Shown here one piece after another: positions 1 to 10,700 of a stretch of DNA of 47,887 bases (position 1 is the first letter of the stretch; each line of letters opens with the position of its first letter). A program made the translations under genes and the position numbers. Source of the stretch: a virus; the IMG/VR virus record IMGVR_UViG_3300027754_000149, positions 1 to 47,887 of that record. One strand, given 5' to 3'. Under the pieces are notes generated by a model. It did no database searches. It was not told the DNA's origin and was given only the letters and a program-made list of their open reading frames with translations.

Positions 1-2
1 CC

Positions 3-299
3 CTCACGCTGGAGGAAGTTCATGCGCTTCTTAAAAAAGACCTTGTTCGTTTTGAGTCTTGGGTATGCAGACTATGTCCTGTTAATCTTACTCAGCCTCG
101 CTTTGATGCACTTGTCTCCTTTGCGTTTAATCTAGGGGCTGGTGGACTACAGCGTTCCAGCATCCGCATGAAGCACAACAGGGGTGAGTTTGAAGGTGCT
201 GCGGACGGTTTCTTGCTGTATACCAAGGCAGGGGGTAAAGTGTTTCAGGGGCTTGTTACCCGTCGAAAAGACGAACGCGCCGTATATTTAGGGGCATAA
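3..299 (+). CDS. Phage lysozyme (endolysin, GH24-like), C-terminal part
   Basis: The reading frame is open from the window edge to TAA at 297-299, giving 98 residues of a muramidase that cuts peptidoglycan at the end of infection. Seen: a segment reading QPRFDALVSFAFNLGAGGL, then a serine-arginine pair, and a late GLVTRRKDERAVYLGA. In GH24 (T4/P22-type) lysozymes these are the conserved FxFNxG core and the C-terminal RRxxE motif. The N-terminal part with the catalytic glutamate lies outside the window. The stop is followed after one base by the next ATG, so the gene is tightly coupled to the late operon. No holin or spanin is visible beside it. Confidence 0.9.
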   Translation, partial: LTLEEVHALLKKDLVRFESWVCRLCPVNLTQPRFDALVSFAFNLGAGGLQRSSIRMKHNRGEFEGAADGFLLYTKAGGKVFQGLVTRRKDERAVYLGA

Positions 300-300
300 G

Positions 301-2730
301 ATGCCGTTACAGAAACTACAGTTAAAGCCCGGAGTTAATCGGGAATCCACCACTTATGCCAATGAGGGCGGGTGGTTTGAGTCTGACAAGGTTAGATTCC
401 GTTCGGGTTATCCTGAGAAGCTTGGTGGCTGGACTAACCTTGCCGCTCTTAATAACGGCTCTGCATATACCTACTATGGTGTAAACAGGGGCATGGTTAA
501 CTGGGTTACGTTGTCTTACGCCAATGTAAACGGTGTTGGCACTAATCAAAAATACTACGTTGAATATGGCGGCAGGTATTACGACATCACACCTTTAACA
601 TCAGCCTCTCCGGTAACACTTGGAGCAAACCCGTTTGCAACAACCTCCGGTTCTTATTTAGTCACAGTAACAGCGGCAGGGCATGTAACGTCTCCCGGCA
701 CTTGGGTTACTTTTTCTGGTGCTACGGCAGTAGGCGGATTGACCCTGAACAATGAATATGAGGTTATCTCTGCGTTAGATGGTAATACTTACACCATCAT
801 AAATTCCACAGCCGCTACTTCTACGGCTACTGGCGGCGGTTCGGCTGTCGTTGCCAACTACCAAATTAATGCAGGTAATGCGACGTTTTCTGTTAGCAAC
901 GGTTTTGGAACAGGCCCGTGGAATGGTGTTGTTTACGGCGCGGCTAGTTCAACATTGTCATCCACTATTACTGCTACTGCCACATCTATTACCGTAGCTT
1001 CAGCTTCTGGGTTTCCTTCCCCTGCTGGAACAATTGTAATTGAAGCTGAAATAATTACCTACACCGGAATTTCTACCAATACATTTACCGGTTGCACTAG
1101 AAGCCTAATTAATCCAACCATTCATTCTTCCGGCGTAACGGTTAGGCAGTACTCAAGCCAAACTTCTGGCACTTCAGCTTATGGTTGGGGTGACGCCTCT
1201 GCTTCAGCTAACGGTATAGGCACACAACTACGTCTTTGGTCTGCGGATAACTTTGGACAAGACCTGATCTTTGCTCCTCGTGGTGGTGCTATCTACTACT
1301 GGGCTGCGGATACAACTACATCTCCTACGCCAAGGGGTATTACATTGCAAAAAGCAGCGCAGAATGCTTCTTATGCAAACTACGCTTATATACCAAACAC
1401 CACGCTGGACGTTATATCTTCCGATGTGCAACGGTTTGCCATTGCTTTTGGGGCTAATCCCTATACGCCCGGAAACTCAAATACTACGTTTGACCCGATG
1501 CTTGTGCGGTGGTCTGATCAAGAAGACCCGTATGAATGGGTTCCAGCGGTTACTAATCAGGCCGGTGAATACCGGTTGCAGGGTGGCTCTACAATTGTTG
1601 CTGCTAGGACTTCTAAACAAGAAATTTTAATTTGGACTGATTCTTCGTTGTTTAGTATGCAGTATCTGGGGCCACCCTATGTCTGGGGCTTCAACCAGTT
1701 GATGGGTAACACTTCCATCATTTCACCCAATGCTATTGTTTCTGTAAACAACCAGACGTTTTGGATGGGTACGGATAAGTTCTATGTGTATACGGGCCGT
1801 GTAGACACGCTTTCATCTACTTTGTGGCAATATGTCTTTAATGATATAAATCAAGATCAGGCTTACCAGATTGTAGCCGGAACCAATGAACGCTATGGCG
1901 AAGTCTGGTGGATGTATCCTTCTCTTGGTAGCCCAGTAAACGACCGTTACGTAATTTATAACCACTTAGAACAGATTTGGTATTACGGCAATATCAACCG
2001 CACAGCATGGTTGGATTCCCCGTTGCGTCCGTATCCAATGGGTGCCTTCAGTGTTCAAAATACTTATCTTGCTCAAGCAATCACGGCTACCCAAACCAGC
2101 CTTACGTTAATAAACGGCTACTCTTATCCGGGTTCTGGGACTTTAAAAATTGATAGCGAATACATAACCTACACAGGTCATACCAAAGCAGACGGTAATA
2201 CCATACCAAACTGTGTGCGCGGTGCAAATAATCCGGTTACCAATATTGCATCAACCGCCGCAACGCACGTTCAGTATTCTGCTGTGACTTACAACACGCC
2301 AAACCAAGTCATGTATCACGAAAACGGAACGGATGACGGTTCACTGACGGTGCTTCAACCCATTGAAGCCTATATACAGTCCTCAGACTTTGATATTGGT
2401 GATGGGCATAACTTTGGATTTGTAAACCGGATGCTGCCTGACGTTACGTTTGACGGGTCTACAGTATCCGCACCGCAACTGACTATATCGGTCAGGCCGC
2501 GTCAAAACTCTGGAACCAATTACGGGGTTGGCAATTCACCTACAGTGGTCAGCGGTAATAACTACTCAAACCCGCTTGTCCATAACTACTTAGTCCAGCT
2601 TTTCACTGGACAGGTTTACACGCGGATACGTGGGCGTCAGATGGCGTTTAAGATTCTCTCAACCGATCTTGGTGTGGCTTGGCAACTGGGTGCAACCAGA
2701 ATTGATGTCAGACCCGATGGTCGCAGATGA
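301..2730 (+). CDS. Large beta-rich virion protein (tail/head-completion type)
   Basis: This 809-residue protein begins one base after the lysozyme stop. The N-terminus (residues 1-50) has the pattern KPGVNREST, GGWFESDKVRFRSG and PEKLGGW, which I know from large structural proteins of podovirus-like phages, usually left unnamed or called phage stabilisation or tail proteins. The body is rich in Gly, Ser, Thr, Asn and Tyr with little charge, as in beta-sandwich or propeller virion proteins. Two segments resemble each other, near residues 215-285 and 590-670; both carry an EYITYTG or EIITYTG-type strand followed by a CTR or CVRG turn, so an internal domain duplication is likely. It sits between lysis and fibre genes, which supports a tail or head-tail role. 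The exact assignment is uncertain. Confidence 0.7.
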   Translation: MPLQKLQLKPGVNRESTTYANEGGWFESDKVRFRSGYPEKLGGWTNLAALNNGSAYTYYGVNRGMVNWVTLSYANVNGVGTNQKYYVEYGGRYYDITPLTSASPVTLGANPFATTSGSYLVTVTAAGHVTSPGTWVTFSGATAVGGLTLNNEYEVISALDGNTYTIINSTAATSTATGGGSAVVANYQINAGNATFSVSNGFGTGPWNGVVYGAASSTLSSTITATATSITVASASGFPSPAGTIVIEAEIITYTGISTNTFTGCTRSLINPTIHSSGVTVRQYSSQTSGTSAYGWGDASASANGIGTQLRLWSADNFGQDLIFAPRGGAIYYWAADTTTSPTPRGITLQKAAQNASYANYAYIPNTTLDVISSDVQRFAIAFGANPYTPGNSNTTFDPMLVRWSDQEDPYEWVPAVTNQAGEYRLQGGSTIVAARTSKQEILIWTDSSLFSMQYLGPPYVWGFNQLMGNTSIISPNAIVSVNNQTFWMGTDKFYVYTGRVDTLSSTLWQYVFNDINQDQAYQIVAGTNERYGEVWWMYPSLGSPVNDRYVIYNHLEQIWYYGNINRTAWLDSPLRPYPMGAFSVQNTYLAQAITATQTSLTLINGYSYPGSGTLKIDSEYITYTGHTKADGNTIPNCVRGANNPVTNIASTAATHVQYSAVTYNTPNQVMYHENGTDDGSLTVLQPIEAYIQSSDFDIGDGHNFGFVNRMLPDVTFDGSTVSAPQLTISVRPRQNSGTNYGVGNSPTVVSGNNYSNPLVHNYLVQLFTGQVYTRIRGRQMAFKILSTDLGVAWQLGATRIDVRPDGRR

Positions 2731-3380
2731 GCATCCCACCCAACACTCTGCTGCCACCAAAAGCTCCCAACTTACCCGTTGGGCCGCTACAGTATGAGCA
2801 ACGCTATCAAGATCAGCTATTGAACGATCTTCGGCGGTATTTCAACACGCTGGATAACACTTTGGGGTTGTTGTTAGGCACAGGTGGTGGTGGCGGAAAA
2901 TACGTTAGGTTCCCTTATGGAGCCTTTCAATCCGGCGTTGATCAAACTGCCACGGTAAATACCGCAACCGCAATGACGTTTAACGTCACAGACTATTCCA
3001 ACGATGTGTCTGTGGTGAGTAACTCTAAGATAACTGTGATTAACAGCGGTATCTATAACCTGCAATGGTCTGGTCAGTTTGAGAACGCAGACACTCAGCT
3101 ACATGACGCAAGTGTCTGGATACGTGTAAACGGCACGGATGTGGTTGGTTCTAACGGCCTCATTTCGGTGCCTAATAAACACGGCGGGGTCAACGGGCAT
3201 ACCATTGCGGCTTGGAACTACTTTGTCCAGCTTGACGCGGGAGACTACGTAGAATTGTGGTGGTCTACGGATGACGCCCAAGTTTCCCTGCAATACTATG
3301 CTGCTGGAACCGGCCCCACCCGTCCAACCACGGCTTCTGTAATTGCTACGCTGTCCTTTGTGTCAGCACTACCCGCATGA
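2727..3380 (+). CDS. C1q/TNF-like tail fibre head or virion decoration protein
   Basis: This 217-residue protein overlaps the previous stop by four bases (ATGA). Residues 1-50 are a proline-rich and helical stretch (TLLPPKAPNLPVGPLQYEQ) that could anchor to the virion. A glycine run (LLLGTGGGGGKY) follows, then about 160 residues of short alternating beta-strands. The pattern GIYNLQWSGQFEN, AWNYFVQLDAGDYVELWW and a C-terminal ASVIATLSF strand matches the C1q-like jelly-roll used as a trimeric receptor-binding head in phages. The short neck plus jelly-roll suggests a small fibre or head decoration rather than a long tail fibre. The jelly-roll assignment is by pattern only. Confidence 0.65.
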   Translation: MSIPPNTLLPPKAPNLPVGPLQYEQRYQDQLLNDLRRYFNTLDNTLGLLLGTGGGGGKYVRFPYGAFQSGVDQTATVNTATAMTFNVTDYSNDVSVVSNSKITVINSGIYNLQWSGQFENADTQLHDASVWIRVNGTDVVGSNGLISVPNKHGGVNGHTIAAWNYFVQLDAGDYVELWWSTDDAQVSLQYYAAGTGPTRPTTASVIATLSFVSALPA

Positions 3381-3414
3381 TAATATTAACAAAACCCACC
3401 CTTTTGAGGCACCT

Positions 3415-4857
3415 ATGAACGATACTGCTAGAGGTCTTGCTTCCTTCGGTCGCGGCGGCGATACCGAGCTTATCCATATGACCAAGGGGGAGATACGAGG
3501 CTTGCAGCAGTTAGCTCTTGCCCACGGTGGTTCCCTTACCATCAACCCCCACACCGGCCTCCCCGAAGCTGGGTTCTTGAAGTCTTTGTTACCTATGGTT
3601 ATTGGTGGTGCGCTTACAGCTTTTTCTGGTGGTGCGCTATCTCCTTTGGCCGCAGCTATGATTACAGGAGCAGGATACGGGGCCGTTACAGGGGATTTAA
3701 AAAAAGGACTGATGGCGGGAGTGGGTGCTTTTGGCGGTGCGGGTATGGGTGCTGGCTTAGCTGAAATGGGTGCAGAGGCTACGGCTAATGCTACACAAAC
3801 AGAAGCACTTAAAAACGCGGGTATAACCCAAATAGGCGAAGCTGGTGCGGGGCAAAGTCCGTTTGCAAATAAAATTGTTGATAATGCTATGTCTAGCGAT
3901 GTTTTATCCAATGATATAGCAAGTGGTACGTATACAAATTTACCCAGCCAATCACAAATTATGGCACAACAAAATGCCGAAATAGCGAGAATAGCTGGGG
4001 CTAATCCAACTCAAAAAGTAGCCGATATGTCTGCTAGCGAGTACGCAACTAATGCAGGTAAAGGTTTAAACCAAGTAAACCCGTTTAGTGCTAACTTTTC
4101 AGCCCCCACTGCAAGTAAGTTTGTAGGAGCAAATACAAGTAACATAGGCGCTGCTGTAACCCCCACCATCATGGACACAATGTACCCCGAAAGAAAAGGC
4201 GTTGGGATGGGTGCATATCAGCCTGACCAGTATGACCAGCGGTTGGCGAAGTACCATTTAGCAGAGAACTATCAACCCTACGTACCGGCTCAGCCCGATC
4301 CGTACTACCGCGCTCAGTATGCTAAAGGCGGTGGGGTTTCCAAGTACGAAGGCCGTGACCCGGAAAGCGTAAGTATACCCCGAACAGGTATTATAAAAGA
4401 CACCGATCCAGATACCGCGCCGTTGGATGCGTATGCAGCTACGCTTGCTAGACTTAAAAAAATAGCTAGCCGGGCAGACCTTAATTATGCTGCTCCTACT
4501 ATAGCTTCCACACCAGCTTCTCCCGCTCTTAAAGGGTTAGGGGATATCGGTAAACCTACGTCAATGATGGCTGCGGGTGGTGCGCTGGGTGGGTACTCTG
4601 ACGGTGGGCATTTACTTAAGGGGCCGGGGGATGGTATGAGTGATAATATACCGGCTACGATCAATCGAAAGCAACCTGCGCGATTAGCCGACGGGGAGTT
4701 TGTGGTACCCGCTGATGTTGTTTCGCACCTTGGTAATGGATCGACCGATGCTGGAGCCAAGAAATTGTATGCCATGCTAAATAAAGTTCGTACCGCTAGA
4801 ACAGGTAGAAAAGCACAGGGTCGTCAAATCAACCCTAACAAATTCATGCCTGCATGA
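3415..4857 (+). CDS. Glycine/alanine-rich virion protein (tail or ejection component)
   Basis: The frame is open upstream, but I start at ATG 3415 because GAGG at 3406-3409 precedes it and the earlier start lies inside the previous gene. The 480-residue product has a Gly/Ala-rich hydrophobic stretch near residues 55-115 (LLPMVIGGALTAFSGGALSP), a disordered middle, and a distinctive C-terminus with GPGDGMSDNIPATI, PARLADGEFVVPADVVSHLG and GSTDAGAKKLYAM. I recognise that C-terminal signature from structural proteins of other podovirus-like phages, where its function is not defined. Loops rich in GG (KGGGVSKYEG, AAGGALGGYSDGG) recur in the protein encoded at 5330-7726. Cotranscription with tail genes supports a virion role, possibly membrane-active during DNA entry. 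Confidence 0.65.
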   Translation: MNDTARGLASFGRGGDTELIHMTKGEIRGLQQLALAHGGSLTINPHTGLPEAGFLKSLLPMVIGGALTAFSGGALSPLAAAMITGAGYGAVTGDLKKGLMAGVGAFGGAGMGAGLAEMGAEATANATQTEALKNAGITQIGEAGAGQSPFANKIVDNAMSSDVLSNDIASGTYTNLPSQSQIMAQQNAEIARIAGANPTQKVADMSASEYATNAGKGLNQVNPFSANFSAPTASKFVGANTSNIGAAVTPTIMDTMYPERKGVGMGAYQPDQYDQRLAKYHLAENYQPYVPAQPDPYYRAQYAKGGGVSKYEGRDPESVSIPRTGIIKDTDPDTAPLDAYAATLARLKKIASRADLNYAAPTIASTPASPALKGLGDIGKPTSMMAAGGALGGYSDGGHLLKGPGDGMSDNIPATINRKQPARLADGEFVVPADVVSHLGNGSTDAGAKKLYAMLNKVRTARTGRKAQGRQINPNKFMPA

Positions 4858-5315
4858 GTACTCTAACATATGAAGACACCGACCCTTTTCGTTTTGTGGA
4901 GGAGATGAAGTTACTGTTTCCAATACATTATGAAGAGCTATGTGTCGTCAAAGACTTTGAGCTTAATCCCGACTACGCTGCGTACAAACGGATGTGCGAT
5001 GCTGGTATGTTGCGATGTATTACATGCAGATGCGATGGTGAACTTATTGGTTACATAATATTTATCATCCAACCGCATTTGCACTACATGTCTTGTAAAA
5101 CCGCTTTTGAAGACATTTACTTCATCAGGAAAGAATACCGTAGGGGTCGTGTTGGTATCAAGCTATTTCAATACGCAGAAAACGTCCTTAAGGGTATTGG
5201 TGTAGACAGAATAGTTATGCACACAAAGGTTCACTTGGATAACTCTAGGTTGTTTGAATACTTGGGTTACAAGATGACGGACAAAATATTTACGAAGCTA
5301 CTCAAAGAAGAGTAA
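4854..5315 (+). CDS. GNAT-family N-acetyltransferase
   Basis: This 153-residue protein overlaps the previous stop by four bases (ATGA). It has the GNAT fold signature: beta-strands GELIGYIIFII and AFEDIYFI lead into motif A, YRRGRVGIKLFQYAE (about residues 97-111), whose RxxGxG/A loop binds the acetyl-CoA pyrophosphate. NSRLFEYLGYKMTDKIFTKLL at the end is the usual last strand-helix unit. Phages often carry a GNAT gene within the tail/ejection operon; the substrate is unknown. It could acetylate a virion protein or a host factor late in infection. Confidence 0.85.
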   Translation: MSTLTYEDTDPFRFVEEMKLLFPIHYEELCVVKDFELNPDYAAYKRMCDAGMLRCITCRCDGELIGYIIFIIQPHLHYMSCKTAFEDIYFIRKEYRRGRVGIKLFQYAENVLKGIGVDRIVMHTKVHLDNSRLFEYLGYKMTDKIFTKLLKEE

Positions 5316-5329
5316 GACCGGAGAACACC

Positions 5330-7726
5330 ATGCGCTATTACCATGACACGATGCTGCCCGAACGGGCTTTCCAATCTTTTGGCGGCAAGATGACGTTTGA
5401 AGGTGGTGATAGCGGGGGCGGATCGGCTGCACCTACCTCCTCTACTCAATACAACACTAACATTCCTGAGTACGCAAAACCGTACGTTACAAACATGCTG
5501 GAGGCAACCCAGCAGCAGTTGTTCAATGTAGATGCTGACAAAGGCATAACGGGTTTTAAACCGTACCAGCCTTACAGCAACAACGTGAACGACTACTTTG
5601 CTGGCTTCTCTCCTATGCAGAAACAGGCACAGCAAGCTACGGCTAATATGCAAGTGCCGGGTCAGTTTGGGCAGGCTTCTGGTTTGGCGGGGATGTCGGG
5701 TCTTGGCAGTATGGCAGCAGGTCAACAGTACGGGCAACAAGCTACTGATCCTAATGCTGTGGGTCGATACATGAACCCGTATTTGCAAAATACTTTGCAA
5801 CCCGCCATGCAGTTGCTTAATCAGCAGTATGGTATTGCCGGTCAACAACAGCAGGGTGCTGCTACTAAGGGTGGTGCGTTTGGTGGTAACCGTGCAACAC
5901 TAGCTGACAGTCTCAACCAACAGAACCAGATGTTGGCGCAAAACCAACTTGTCGGCGGTGCATATAACCAAGCCTACAACACTGCCAATCAAAATATGCA
6001 GGCCGCTGCCTCACAAGGGTTGCAAGGATATAATCAGGCTAATACTGCGGCGGGTACACTGGCTAATATTGGGGGCCAAGACCTAGCTGCACAGCAGAGT
6101 ATTGCTAATGCACAAAATGCTATGGGTGCGCAGCAACAAGGGCTAGAACAGAACAAAATCAACCAAGCCATCCAGAACTACGCTACCCAGCAACAGTATC
6201 CGATGATGCAGTTGGGTATGATGTCTAACATGCTGCGTGGTTTGCCGATGCAGTCCACCACTACTCAGAGCTATCAAGCTACGCCTAGTACTGCTCAACA
6301 GTTAATCGGTGCTACCGGTGCGTTAGGTTCTACCTACCAAGCTTTTAACCCTACACCTAAGAAAGAAGGTGGGGTGATCAAAGGATTAGCTCACGGTGGC
6401 TCAGTTAATAGCTATGCCGTGGGTGGAGAGATTAAAGATCAGTTAAGTAGGATGCCAACTGATCAGCTTGAAAAAATTATGCAAACTTCAACTAGCAATG
6501 AAATTCGTTCGCTGGCGGCACAACTTGTTGCTGAACGTAGAATGGCTGAACAGATGACTACGGCTCCCGAAAGAACAACCACCAATGTGGGACAGGGGTT
6601 GATGGCTGCTAACACTGGCAATACGTTTGATAATATGGCTGGCGGCGGCATTATTGCTTTTGATAAGGGTGGATATACAGATGACGAATTAGCGGCTAAC
6701 CGTGCGGCAACTAACGACGCACGCCCGTTAACCCCAGAAGAATTGGATGCACGTTTGGCGGCACCCGTAGCACCGGGACTTCCCGTTACACCTGTACAGA
6801 AACCTGCACAGATCGGTGGTTTGGATTTTGAATCAAACCTGCGTGGCATAGAACAAGACCGTGTTTCTCGTGGTATCGGCGCACCTCGCCAAGCCGAAAA
6901 AGAAATGGTTGATAAACGCCTTGCGGGGTTGCCTGCGCAAGAATATACACAGAATAAACTTGCGCAAGCGCAATTCTTTGTTGGTTTGGCTAACAATCCG
7001 GGTGGCATATTGCGTGGTGGCTTGAAATCAGCGGAAGAAAATTTGCCTAAGCTGGCTCAACTCCGCTCTGACCAAGCTAAAATCCGTGAAAATTACGCCA
7101 CCATTCAAGCCAGCATTGCTGAAGCTGACCGTCTTGATAAACTGGGTATGTTCGACAAAGCTGAAGCTATCCGTGAGAACGCGGTTAAGTTGCAAGGTGA
7201 GAATGCTCGTAACGCTGCTACGATTGCGGGTAGCGAGGCAAATAGTAGAAGACAAGCCGAGGCTAGTATTAGGGGGCAGGAAATAAATGCCGCAGGTAAC
7301 CTTGCGGTTGAAAGACTGCGCGGTGGTCGTCCCGATGCTACAAAGCAAGAACAGGCTATGCTAAGCCAGTACGCTAAAGTTATAAAAACAGAACATCCCG
7401 AGTGGTCACCTGAACGGATACAAGTAGAAGCATACCAGCGGATGCAAAAAGATAGCAGGTTTGCTGGGGGTAAATCCGAGGCAGGTACCAACGCTGTTAT
7501 GATGCGTTTAAGACAGACCGCAGAAGCAAAAGACCCTGAGATAAAAAGACTAATAAGAGAAAATGCAACTTTAGGCACTGCAAATGATGAAAGAACAACA
7601 AGAGCTAAAAACGACGCTGCAATAGCGCGAATAAGAAAAGAAATAGTGGACAGATATCCACTTATTAACGAAGACAGTGCTAGTACGGATGCTTCAAGTA
7701 GTGATCCGCTTGGCTTGCGAAGATAA
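5330..7726 (+). CDS. Gln/Ala/Gly-rich virion protein, probable ejection (internal) protein
   Basis: This 798-residue protein starts at ATG 5330 with GGAG seven bases upstream. Residues 30-80 contain the ordered stretch NIPEYAKPYVTNMLEATQQQ. Residues 100-330 are extremely rich in Gln, Ala, Gly, Asn and Met (for example GGAFGGNRATLADSLNQQNQ). Short GG-turn segments follow (KEGGVIKGLAHGG, AVGGEIKDQL, GGGIIAFDKGGYTDDE), and the C-terminal 300 residues are charged and probably helical. Such composition is typical of proteins ejected with the DNA by short-tailed phages. It lies directly before the giant protein, and the two may form one ejection assembly. I see no enzymatic motif. Confidence 0.65.
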   Translation: MRYYHDTMLPERAFQSFGGKMTFEGGDSGGGSAAPTSSTQYNTNIPEYAKPYVTNMLEATQQQLFNVDADKGITGFKPYQPYSNNVNDYFAGFSPMQKQAQQATANMQVPGQFGQASGLAGMSGLGSMAAGQQYGQQATDPNAVGRYMNPYLQNTLQPAMQLLNQQYGIAGQQQQGAATKGGAFGGNRATLADSLNQQNQMLAQNQLVGGAYNQAYNTANQNMQAAASQGLQGYNQANTAAGTLANIGGQDLAAQQSIANAQNAMGAQQQGLEQNKINQAIQNYATQQQYPMMQLGMMSNMLRGLPMQSTTTQSYQATPSTAQQLIGATGALGSTYQAFNPTPKKEGGVIKGLAHGGSVNSYAVGGEIKDQLSRMPTDQLEKIMQTSTSNEIRSLAAQLVAERRMAEQMTTAPERTTTNVGQGLMAANTGNTFDNMAGGGIIAFDKGGYTDDELAANRAATNDARPLTPEELDARLAAPVAPGLPVTPVQKPAQIGGLDFESNLRGIEQDRVSRGIGAPRQAEKEMVDKRLAGLPAQEYTQNKLAQAQFFVGLANNPGGILRGGLKSAEENLPKLAQLRSDQAKIRENYATIQASIAEADRLDKLGMFDKAEAIRENAVKLQGENARNAATIAGSEANSRRQAEASIRGQEINAAGNLAVERLRGGRPDATKQEQAMLSQYAKVIKTEHPEWSPERIQVEAYQRMQKDSRFAGGKSEAGTNAVMMRLRQTAEAKDPEIKRLIRENATLGTANDERTTRAKNDAAIARIRKEIVDRYPLINEDSASTDASSSDPLGLRR

Positions 7727-7745
7727 ATTTTAAAGAAAGTATGCG

Positions 7746-10700
7746 ATGGCTTCATTATCGGATTTTCGGTCGCAATACCCTCAGTACGACGACATATCAG
7801 ATAGCGTATTAGCGGATACTTTATACGGCAAATTCTATTCCAATATACCCCGCGAAGAATTTAACAAACAAATTGGATTAGCATCCGTTCAAGCAGCGGC
7901 TACGGCTACTCCTGCCCAAGAAACACTTGCGGCTACTTCTGCACCCACTATTTCTGCACCCACTACTCCCGCAAGAACTGGGTTGATTAGTAGGCAGTTG
8001 GAACAGATGCGGGGTGAGCCGAGTAGAGAACTGGACTATTTAGGTTCCGCAACGCAACGGGGGTTGTTGGGTGTTGAATCGTCCGCACTTGGGCAAAGAA
8101 TGTCAGGTGTAGCTAATCGTTTACAAGCATATGGTGAACGCTATACGCCAGAGCAAATAGCAGCTAATCCCAAGCTCCAAGAAAAAATAGCGCGGGATGA
8201 AGAATTATATGCAAGTCTTGCCTCCGAAGTAAAAAACATATCCCAAAAAAGTTTGGACATACTTAAAGGGCCAAATACGCGCCCCTCTAGTCAATTGATG
8301 TTTGGTGTGGGCCAAGAAAATCGTGATTGGGCGCAAACGGCAGCAGATTTTGGTAAAGCTATAGCTAAAGACCCCGGTGCTATTGTTGATTTGGGGCTTA
8401 GTTCAGCTATACCTTCATTGGGTATGGCTGCTACATCTACGCTTACTTTTATGGCTACAAAAAACCCCTATCTGGCTGCTGCCGCTGGTGGTGGTGCCTC
8501 GGCTAGCGTTGAGTTTGGTAATGAATATGCTGAAAACCGTGCTGCCGGTATGGATCACAAAGAAGCATGGGCTGCTGCGGCCAAAAAAGCGGGTGTTGTA
8601 GGTGCTTTGGATGCCGTATCCATGCGTACTGCTGGTAAAACACTGGATGCTGTTTGGAATATTGTAAAAAGCGGTAAAAATGTAAGCAAGGAAATAGTAA
8701 AACGTGTAGGCAAAGAAACCGGTGTGCAAGCGGGGTTGGGTGCCTCTGGTGAAGCTCTGGGTTCCATAGCAGCGGGTAAGCCTGTTGATCCTACTTCTGT
8801 ATTTGCAGAAGCTGTTGGGGAAGCCGTAACCTCACCTATAGAAGCTGCGTCTATGAAGGCGCAGACAGAACAAACTCCTAGTCAGCTTGTTGGTCGCGCT
8901 TTGCAGGAAGATGTTAACGCTCGCAACTTTACCTCGCGTGGCGCAGAGCAAGAAGCTGTTGCTCGTCTTAGCCCTGAACAAGCACAACTTCAAAGAAGGG
9001 GAGAAGCGCCAGAAGGGATTGATACTCAGCGTCCTTTTGTGGCCCCCCTTGCCGCACAGCCACCAGAAGAAAAGCAAGCTGCTGTTAATACTGTTACGCC
9101 AGAACAACGTGCTAACCTGATTGCTATAGCACAAAGCGATAACGGTTTACCGTTGGATGTTGCTACTGCTTTAGTAGATGAACAGATTGCCGCCGAAACA
9201 GCCGCAAGGCAACCCGCTGCACTTAAAACCGCCGCTACCACTGGAGTTGCTACTCAAATACCCGCTGGCGTTGATCCACAACGGCTAGAAGAAATAGAAA
9301 TTGAATACGTTAACGCTGGGTTTTCCATCAAAGAAGCCAAAGCTAAAGCACTTGAACAAGCAATACAAGAAGTTAAAATTGTTTCTCCTACCAAAACTTT
9401 GGGGGCGGACGTAGAAGTTGTTGCCAAACTCAAGCAGATGGTTGAAGACCCCTCAGTAGATAGAAGTACTATTGGTGCCTTACGTGAAGCGTATCAAAAA
9501 GAAACCGGTAAAATTGCGCCGCCGGAAGTAGTTCAATCTGTGTGGTATGAAAAGAGAAAACAAGAGCAGGAGAAAGCAAATGCAAACATATCAACAGTGC
9601 CTGCCAGTACAGGAACTGGAGCTACCGATGTTGGAGCAGGCGCTACAACGGATATACAGCAACAACTCGGACAATCTACCGGACAAGTTGCAGGCGCTCA
9701 GCCCGATGGAATGGCAGTTGCTGGGGCATCTGCTGCACAACCTGCTGCGGGAAAAGTCGGAGAGCCAAGTGCATTAGATAAAGAATGGGAAGAAGCAAAT
9801 TCCGCACATAGCAAAGCATTGGCTATTGTTATTCGCGCTAGAGAAGCGTTTGAAAAAGCGGATAACTCCCTTGCAAGTGATGACCCTAAATTAGAAAGAT
9901 CGCGTAAAAATCTGCAATTAGCCGAGGAAAAAGAATCCGATGCGCTAGCTGCTTTTGCAGCAGTTGTAGAGAAACAAAACAAAGTTAAAACCGCTGCGGC
10001 TACTACCGAAGTGACGTCAAAGCCTACGGTACCTACTGACTTTGCGGTTAAGGAAATACCCCCTGCGGAATCCACCACTGGCAAACGCGCTTGGAATGTA
10101 ACCGGCCCTGCTGGAGAGGTACTTGGCACCTTTGATAAAAAAGGTGATGCAACTGCTCGCGCTACGCAAGCTAGAAAAGAAGCTAGGGAAGCTGCTGGTA
10201 AAAAGCAAGCTGGTCGTCCTGCTGTTTTAACGCCAGAGCAACGTGTTGAAAAAGAACAGTTACGTAGGGAAAATCAAGCTACAAACATAACAGCAACTCG
10301 TACAGCGCAAAAACTGCTTGACAACATAAGCTCCAATGCTCTCCCTGACCCCAATAAACTTGACGAATATAACGCACAGCGTGTAGCTACTATAGCTTTG
10401 GCTTTGGACATTGCTACTAACCCTGCGCACCGTATGAATACTGCTGGGGAAATAGCCAAGCAAGTGCTACAGCATCCTAGCATTAACAATCGGGAACGCA
10501 CCCTTGCCGTTATCGCTTCTAACGGGCTACGCGAAACTCGTGGTGAAACGCCGTTAGATCAAACTAAACTTGAACAGTTATTTTTAGCCAAACGACTTAC
10601 AGCTAGGGCAGAACCCAACGCCTCCGCACAGCCGGAAACAGAAACGGTTAAAGCAAACCCCGGTGCAAATATGCAACGGCTAGCTAAGATGTTGGGCGCT

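Noticed and set aside
3369-3911. Leftward 180-codon ORF
   Set aside because: Pro/Ala-rich antisense shadow of the Gly/Ala-rich virion gene; no supporting signals.
5267-5848. Leftward 193-codon ORF opposite the GNAT and ejection genes
   Set aside because: Arg/Leu/His/Ser-biased translation typical of an antisense shadow, no ribosome site, inside a rightward operon.
8377-8601. Leu/Val/Trp-rich +1 ORF in the giant gene, possible membrane protein
   Set aside because: Leucine-rich translation arises from Ala/Gly/Thr codons of the main frame; no ribosome site, unlike the two ORFs kept as candidates.
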